6,857 nucleotides of DNA, taken from positions 1-6,857 of the forward strand of contig USJP01000087.1 in assembly GCA_900555105.1 (NCBI GenBank), written 5' to 3'. This DNA comes from an uncultured Coriobacteriaceae bacterium. Lineage in GTDB: Bacteria > Actinomycetota > Coriobacteriia > Coriobacteriales > UMGS124. Shown here in pieces: positions 1 to 4,271 of the stretch. The translations under genes and the position numbers were made by a program. Every line of letters starts with the position of its first letter. The first letter of the stretch is position 1. The notes below the pieces were generated by a model that had not been told where the DNA came from, ran no database searches, and saw only the letters and a list, made by a program, of their open reading frames with translations.

Positions 1-3000
1 GGCCTCGGCGGGCTGCTGGGCCACGTCGGCGACAGGTCTGTCCTCAGCCTCGGCGTAGGGGCTCAGCTCGCCACCCGCCAGCTTGTCCATCTGGGTGAAT
101 ATCTTGGCAGCCTGGGCGCGAGTCGCCGTGCCCTGCGGCAGCAGCAGCGGCTTTGCGTCGCCCACAAATCCGGTGAGCACGCCCGACGCACCGCACCACA
201 CCATCGCGTCGCGAGCCCAAGGTGAGACCGCCCACGTGTCCGAGGCGGCATTGAAGGAGGCCGAGGGCGGGTTGGCCGTCTTGACGCCGGCCCACTTGGC
301 GAAGCGGTAGGCCATCGTGGCGAGCTCCTCGCGGGTCACCTCGTTGTCGGGCAGGAAGCACCCGGCGTTAGGGCCGGAGGTGTAGCCGGTGACGATACCC
401 TTGGACATGCACCAGGCCACGGCCTCATAAGCCCAGTGGCCCTGAACATCCCAAAGCGCACCGGACGAGCAGGCAGGGCTGCCAGCGACGCGCCACAGCA
501 CGGTAGCCACCATGGCGCGGGTCACCGCGGAGTCGGGCTCAAAGTAGCCCGTGTAGTAGATACCGGCGTCGTCCTTCAAGCCGGTCATGAGGCCGCGCTT
601 TGCCGCCTGGGTCACCCAGTCGGTGTACCACTCGCCCGCTGGCACGTCCTTGAAGCTCGTGGGCGGCACCTGCTCCCACTTGGCGTAGAGCGTGAGGTTG
701 CCCTTCACAGCCGAGTTGAAATCATAAGACCTGGCAAGACCCTTGTCGGCATACCAGCCCTTGAAATAGAAGCCCGACTTCGCGGGGTCGGCAGGCCTGG
801 ATGCCTTGGCGCCGTACGTGACGGACTGCGCCTTCACGGACGCGCCGCCGTTCGAGTTGAAGGTCACCGTGTACCTGTTGGGTGCCCACTTGGCATAAAG
901 CGTGATGTTGCCCTTAACCGGCGCATTAAAGTTGTATGCCTTCGTCAGTCCCTTGTCGGAATACCAACCCTTGAAGGTGTGACCGGCGCGCGTGGGGTTG
1001 GCAGGCTTGGACACTGCCTTGCCCTCTTCCACAGAGGCCGTCGTCTGGGAGCATGTGCCTCCGTTGGCGTTGAAGGTCACCGTGTACGTTGCGGGGTAGC
1101 GCCACTTTGCATACACGGTCTTGTTGGACGTGATGGGCACCTTGAAATCAAACGGCGTGGTGCAAGAGCCGGTGGTGTACCAGCCGTCAAAGACATAGCC
1201 GCCACGCGTGGGGTCAGCAGGCTTCTTGAGCGTGTCTCCGCTCCTCACCTTCTGCGTCGAAATGACGTCGACATCATAGTTCCACCTGTTATATGTGCCA
1301 AAGGTGACGGTGTAGTACCGATAGGCAACGGGGGTGGTGACGGACTCCAGGATGCTTCCGCCGCCCACGCTCGCACTCAGCGTGAAGCTGCCCGGCGCCT
1401 TGCCGCTCACCGTGACGGTCTTCGGATTGAAGCTTGCCGCCGAGGAGCCGTCGAGCGACCAGGTCACACAGCTGTCGTCAATCTTCGACACCCAGCTCGC
1501 ATAGGTGCCGCCGATGTGCGCGAACAGGCCGAAGCGCTGCGACTCGCCGACACCCAGGCTCTCGTTTGCGGCAACGATGCTCGTACCAGCCGCGTTGACC
1601 GGGTACACCGAGAACGTGGTGCCCAGCTCTGCAAGGGCGGAGGACATGTAGTTGACGTCCATGACCAGCGTCTTGTCGGCATGCTTGTATGCCGGGGAGG
1701 CGGCAGTCGTGCCAAAGCACTGAACCCAGAACGTGCGACCCGACACCGTGACGCAGCCGATGCCGATGGAGGTGCTGTCCGAGCTCAGGATATTCGCCTT
1801 GTGGCCCGAGGAGTTCATCCACTGATTCATGACGTCCTGAGCCGTTGTAGAGCCCACAGCGATGTTCTCGCGGGTCATCTTGGCGCTGGCAGTGAAGCAC
1901 TTCTGACCCGTGGGGCGCGTGTGGTCGAACGCGATGGAGGTCTCGGCGGCGCGCTGCATTGCGACCGCCAAGAGGTCGGTATCCATCGTGAGCGCGGACA
2001 GTCCCTGCTTGGCGCGCTCCTGATTCACCAGGTCGAGCACTTCGAATGCCTTAGAGTAGCTTACCTGCGCCTCCACGGACAAGGTGCCGTCGTACTTGTA
2101 ATAGCCGTCGGGCTGTTCGTCGAGATACGAGGGGTAGCTGGGGGTGAAACCGCAGCCAAAGAACGCCTCGTTGGAGACAAACCTGAGGTCGGAGCCAAAG
2201 GGGAAGCCCGTGATGGGCGCGTAACGGAACGCATACCTATAGATGTACTTGAGGTTCTGCCCGCCTGTTACACGTACAAGCTGCTTGCAGTCGCCAAACG
2301 CGCCGTAGTTGATCTGCACCAGGCTCGAAGGCAGGTCGATGCTGGTGATGGCCGAACCAGCGAAGCACGCGTTGCCAATAGTGCGCAGGCTCGACCCCAA
2401 CGTGACGCTTGCCAAGTTCGGACAGCTGAAGAAGCACTCCCAACCTGCGCATTCGCCCAGCTCGGTCACGTTGTTGCTGATACGGACGCTGCGGAGCTGG
2501 TCGCAGTTGGAGCAGATGTAGCCCTGCACGCACGTCACCGAGTCAGGCATGTCAAGGCTCTGGATGGCCGTGCCGTACAGGCAGTACTGCTCCATCCTAG
2601 CAAGGCCTTGGGGCAACACGATGTTGGAGAACGTGGCGTTGTTGCACATCGCGTAGGAACCGATGGTCGTCACGCCAGCCGGCACCGTGTATGTGCCGCC
2701 GCCCAGATTAGACGTCTGGGCGTAGAGGATGGTGCCGTCGCGGGAAAGCAGGGCGCCGTTCACTACCTTGTAGTTCTTAGCATTGGAGGGAACCACGAAC
2801 GTCACGGCCGGGCAACCGCCGCACGGGTTGTAATGCTCCGTCACTTGATAAGTATTGCTGCCCGATATCACGTTGCCCACGTACACCATGGGCTCAAGGT
2901 TGACGTTCAGCGTCAGCTTCGTGAGGAGCGAGTTACGAAACGCGTCGTGCCCGAGCGTCTTCACGTTTTGGGGAATGACGAACGACGTGATGGGCGTGTT

Positions 3001-3969
3001 CTCAAATGCGCACTCACCGATGCTCACGAGCTGGGAGTTCGAGGGAAACGTGACTCGGGAGACCTTGGTGTAGCTGAAGCACGAGGCACCGATCTCTTTG
3101 ATGGTGGCAGGGAACGCGACCGAGGTCACCGTCTTAGGCAGGCCGCCGCCGTAGAAGTTCACGCCGTATATCTGCTTGCCGTCGAGCTTTGCCGGCAGCG
3201 TGATGGAACTCGCCGAACCGTAGTAGCCGTCGAGGACGTAGACCGTGTTGCCGTTGTCATCCTTGGACTCGTAGTAGCTCCAATCCCCCGAGTACACCGT
3301 GGCCGAGTAGGCGACGGGGACATTGGCCGCAGAGTCGTCGGCCGAGCCGTAGCCCATGGGGGCAGAGCTCCCCTCAGGCTCCGTGTCGGCTGCAACGTCG
3401 TATTCGGGCACCTGAGAAGGGTCGCTCGTGACAGAGCTGCCAGCCGGGAACATCTGAGATGAGGCGCCCGCATCCTCACGGCTGGCCGCGTCGCCAATAA
3501 GCGCCTGTGGGGAGGCGACATCGGGCCCGGGGATGAAGCCGGGGTCCGCGGCAGAGGTTATATCCGATGCTGATGCGTCGGCACCGGGTTCAGGGTCCGC
3601 AGAGCCGGCGGTGCTGATTTCAGAAACGGCAGAGCCAGCGACATCTGGCTTGGAGATGACAGGGTCAGCAATGCCGGGCTCGGAGACGGTAGAATCCGCG
3701 GCATCGGGCTCGGGGGCAGCCGAATCTGTGGCGCCGTCGGCCACATCCGTCCGTGAGATGTCGGTATCGGACCCGGAAGCGGGGTCGGGGCTTACAACAT
3801 CGACCAGCCTTTCTACCTGGGAACTCGCATCCACCTTCACCTGCGACGTAGCAGGTTCCTCCGCCCAGGAAGGCGAGCTCAGGACCCCAAGACACAAGGT
3901 GACAGCCAGCCCGGCAACAAACACCGCAAGTAGCCGGCGAGCCGCTCCCCCAACACGAAACGCATCCAC
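1..3969 (-). CDS. Large SLH-anchored surface protein: BspA-like LRR, CAP/SCP, Big_2-like, 3x InlB-type repeats (3' end outside window)
   Basis: 1323 residues are visible and the frame is open at base 1, so the C-terminus is missing. The GTG start has a GGAGG five bases upstream. Residues 1-36 are a signal peptide: Arg11-Arg12, a hydrophobic core, and probable cleavage after PSWA before Glu37. Residues 37-223 are a Ser/Ala/Asp/Pro-rich linker with decapeptide repeats. Residues ~244-603 are BspA-type leucine-rich repeats (LRR_5), with motifs such as VTSVAFPATIKEIGASCF and SITSIDLP-like strands. Residues ~644-753 are a CAP/SCP domain with His683, Glu701 in RENI and WMNSSGHKANIL (His723). Residues ~805-870 look like a Big_2 Ig fold. 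Three InlB-type (Flg_new) repeats ending in YAKW lie at 886-956, 962-1028 and 1033-1098. Three SLH domains fill 1104-1297, followed by an acidic tail. Role inferred: a wall-anchored adhesin or host/partner-interaction protein; the target and the CAP activity are unknown. Confidence 0.92.
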   Translation of the reverse strand, partial: MDAFRVGGAARRLLAVFVAGLAVTLCLGVLSSPSWAEEPATSQVKVDASSQVERLVDVVSPDPASGSDTDISRTDVADGATDSAAPEPDAADSTVSEPGIADPVISKPDVAGSAVSEISTAGSADPEPGADASASDITSAADPGFIPGPDVASPQALIGDAASREDAGASSQMFPAGSSVTSDPSQVPEYDVAADTEPEGSSAPMGYGSADDSAANVPVAYSATVYSGDWSYYESKDDNGNTVYVLDGYYGSASSITLPAKLDGKQIYGVNFYGGGLPKTVTSVAFPATIKEIGASCFSYTKVSRVTFPSNSQLVSIGECAFENTPITSFVIPQNVKTLGHDAFRNSLLTKLTLNVNLEPMVYVGNVISGSNTYQVTEHYNPCGGCPAVTFVVPSNAKNYKVVNGALLSRDGTILYAQTSNLGGGTYTVPAGVTTIGSYAMCNNATFSNIVLPQGLARMEQYCLYGTAIQSLDMPDSVTCVQGYICSNCDQLRSVRISNNVTELGECAGWECFFSCPNLASVTLGSSLRTIGNACFAGSAITSIDLPSSLVQINYGAFGDCKQLVRVTGGQNLKYIYRYAFRYAPITGFPFGSDLRFVSNEAFFGCGFTPSYPSYLDEQPDGYYKYDGTLSVEAQVSYSKAFEVLDLVNQERAKQGLSALTMDTDLLAVAMQRAAETSIAFDHTRPTGQKCFTASAKMTRENIAVGSTTAQDVMNQWMNSSGHKANILSSDSTSIGIGCVTVSGRTFWVQCFGTTAASPAYKHADKTLVMDVNYMSSALAELGTTFSVYPVNAAGTSIVAANESLGVGESQRFGLFAHIGGTYASWVSKIDDSCVTWSLDGSSAASFNPKTVTVSGKAPGSFTLSASVGGGSILESVTTPVAYRYYTVTFGTYNRWNYDVDVISTQKVRSGDTLKKPADPTRGGYVFDGWYTTGSCTTPFDFKVPITSNKTVYAKWRYPATYTVTFNANGGTCSQTTASVEEGKAVSKPANPTRAGHTFKGWYSDKGLTKAYNFNAPVKGNITLYAKWAPNRYTVTFNSNGGASVKAQSVTYGAKASRPADPAKSGFYFKGWYADKGLARSYDFNSAVKGNLTLYAKWEQVPPTSFKDVPAGEWYTDWVTQAAKRGLMTGLKDDAGIYYTGYFEPDSAVTRAMVATVLWRVAGSPACSSGALWDVQGHWAYEAVAWCMSKGIVTGYTSGPNAGCFLPDNEVTREELATMAYRFAKWAGVKTANPPSASFNAASDTWAVSPWARDAMVWCGASGVLTGFVGDAKPLLLPQGTATRAQAAKIFTQMDKLAGGELSPYAEAEDRPVADVAQQPAEA
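79..660 (-). other. Three SLH domains of the LRR/CAP/SLH protein
   Basis: Residues 1104-1297. SLH1 begins FKDVPAGEWYTDWV and carries VTRAMVATVLWR; SLH2 has HWAYEAVAWCMSKGIVTGY and VTREELATMAYRF; SLH3 has ARDAMVWCGASGVLTG and ATRAQAAK. All three keep the TR dipeptide of the TRAE-type motif, whose Arg helps bind the pyruvylated secondary cell-wall polymer in studied SLH proteins. SLH2 and SLH3 match the corresponding domains of the neighbouring hydrolase one to one. A non-covalent wall anchor is the likely role. Confidence 0.88.
676..873 (-). repeat. InlB-type (Flg_new) repeat 3
   Basis: Residues 1033-1098, with YTVTFNSNGG, RPADPAKSGFYFKGWYAD and LTLYAKW. It is the last copy and is followed by a short EQVPP linker into the first SLH domain. 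Its similarity to repeat 2 suggests a relatively recent duplication, or concerted evolution, of these two copies. Confidence 0.88.
886..1086 (-). repeat. InlB-type (Flg_new) repeat 2
   Basis: Residues 962-1028, with YTVTFNANGG, KPANPTRAGHTFKGWYSD and LYAKW in the family order. It is close to repeat 3: the two share FKGWY, DKGL, VKGN and TLYAKW at equivalent positions. The start-to-start distance to repeat 3 is 71 residues (213 bases). Confidence 0.88.
1102..1314 (-). repeat. InlB-type (Flg_new) repeat 1
   Basis: Residues 886-956 of the LRR/CAP/SLH protein, from YTVTFG to YAKW. It has the family's GYVFDGWYTT core but is the most divergent of the three copies: the usual NGG turn is replaced by an Asn/Trp/Tyr-rich segment, and the strand after GWY carries a Cys. 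These repeats form small beta-grasp-like folds in Listeria internalin B and act as stalk or interaction modules. Confidence 0.85.
3511..3720 (-). repeat. Degenerate 30-bp tandem repeats encoding decapeptides in the linker
   Basis: Seven successive 30-base units can be set out in register, encoding residues 84-153 of the LRR/CAP/SLH protein. Units in order: AAPEPDAADS, TVSEPGIADP, VISKPDVAGS, AVSEISTAGS, ADPEPGADAS, ASDITSAADP, GFIPGPDVAS. The first four are clearly related (pattern xxSEPxxAxS); the last three are eroded. The segment is a flexible, acidic spacer between the signal peptide and the leucine-rich repeats. Exact repeats are not preserved at the DNA level, so this is an old array or one diversifying by mutation. 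Confidence 0.7.
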
Positions 3970-3974
3970 GCGAA

Positions 3975-3979
3975 CCTCC
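3975..3979 (-). promoter_or_regulatory. Shine-Dalgarno GGAGG that fixes the GTG start of the LRR/CAP/SLH gene
   Basis: The minus strand reads TTGGAGGTTCGC directly before GTG, so GGAGG ends five bases before the start codon. The next in-frame upstream GTG (4014-4012) has no such site, and an ATG four bases inside the start region is out of frame and gives only a short peptide. The frame read from this GTG immediately encodes a convincing signal peptide, which supports the choice. Confidence 0.85.
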
Positions 3980-4095
3980 AATCGCTCACAACAACACGCA
4001 CTTTGCCGGCGCACATGATACGCCACAGCGAAACCGTGGAATCGTAAAGAATGTAAACCGGCAAGGAGCGTGGGGCCGATCAGTTTAACGGCTCG
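3980..4095 (-). other. 5' leader region of the LRR/CAP/SLH gene, no confident promoter
   Basis: This stretch between the second hairpin and the Shine-Dalgarno should hold the promoter of the downstream gene if that gene has its own. It contains a small AT-rich patch on the minus strand: TTTACATTC followed at once by TTTACGATTC, an imperfect direct repeat at about 4057-4039. TACGAT (4046-4041) resembles a -10 box, but the nearest -35-like hexamer, TTGCCG (4064-4059), is only 12 bases away, so I do not call a promoter. A six-pair hairpin, CCACGG and CTGTGG around a TTTCG loop (4039-4023), lies in the probable untranslated leader. Confidence 0.4.
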
Positions 4096-4129
4096 AAAAA
4101 AGACACCCTCGTCCCTTAATTGGGCTGTC
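4096..4129 (-). terminator. Second terminator-like hairpin in the intergenic region
   Basis: On the minus strand GACAGCCC (4129-4122) can pair with GGGTGTC (4108-4102), giving seven base pairs with one bulged G. The loop is 13 bases, AT-rich at its 5' side, and a run of six T residues follows directly (4101-4096). It would be a tandem backup terminator for the hydrolase gene, or an attenuator if a promoter for the downstream gene lies above it. The stem is weaker than that of the first terminator, so confidence is moderate. Confidence 0.45.
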
Positions 4130-4202
4130 CGCCCACATTTCTCTTTGGCTCCGAATCCGGAGGCAAGTGGCGCGAGACGGCGTGGCCGCCCTCCCCAAAC
4201 GC

Positions 4203-4244
4203 AAAAAGCCCGCCGGGCATGGGGTGCTCCCCTGCCTGGCGGGC
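4203..4244 (-). terminator. Intrinsic terminator after the hydrolase gene
   Basis: On the minus strand a GC-rich hairpin occupies 4244-4208, beginning 27 bases after the TAA stop. The outer arms GCCCGCCAGGCA and TGCCCGGCGGGC pair over 12 positions with one mismatch. An inner GGGG/CCCC stem closes a four-base loop, with one bulged base between the two stems. Five T residues follow (4207-4203). There is no T tract on the other side, so it works only in the minus direction. Confidence 0.9.
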
Positions 4245-4271
4245 CAGTGCGCGGTATCGGTGTGCGGCTTC

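Noticed and set aside
436..3462. A 1008-codon plus-strand open frame
   Set aside because: It is exactly codon-aligned and antisense to the LRR/CAP/SLH gene. Its translation is rich in Arg, His, Val and Gly without recognisable domains, while the minus strand gives clear domain motifs throughout.
3862..3969. Lipoprotein signal peptide because of Cys26 in the hydrophobic core
   Set aside because: The residues before the Cys (VTL) do not form a lipobox, since Leu at -1 does not fit. A standard signal peptidase site (PSWA before EEP) follows ten residues later.
1..3969. Frameshift or pseudogene in the large surface protein
   Set aside because: I translated all 1323 codons and found no stop; every domain is in one frame from the signal peptide to the third SLH. 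The protein is incomplete only because the window ends.
4041..4064. Promoter with TTGCCG and TACGAT
   Set aside because: The hexamers are only 12 bases apart, too close for a housekeeping sigma factor promoter, and TTGCCG is a weak match.
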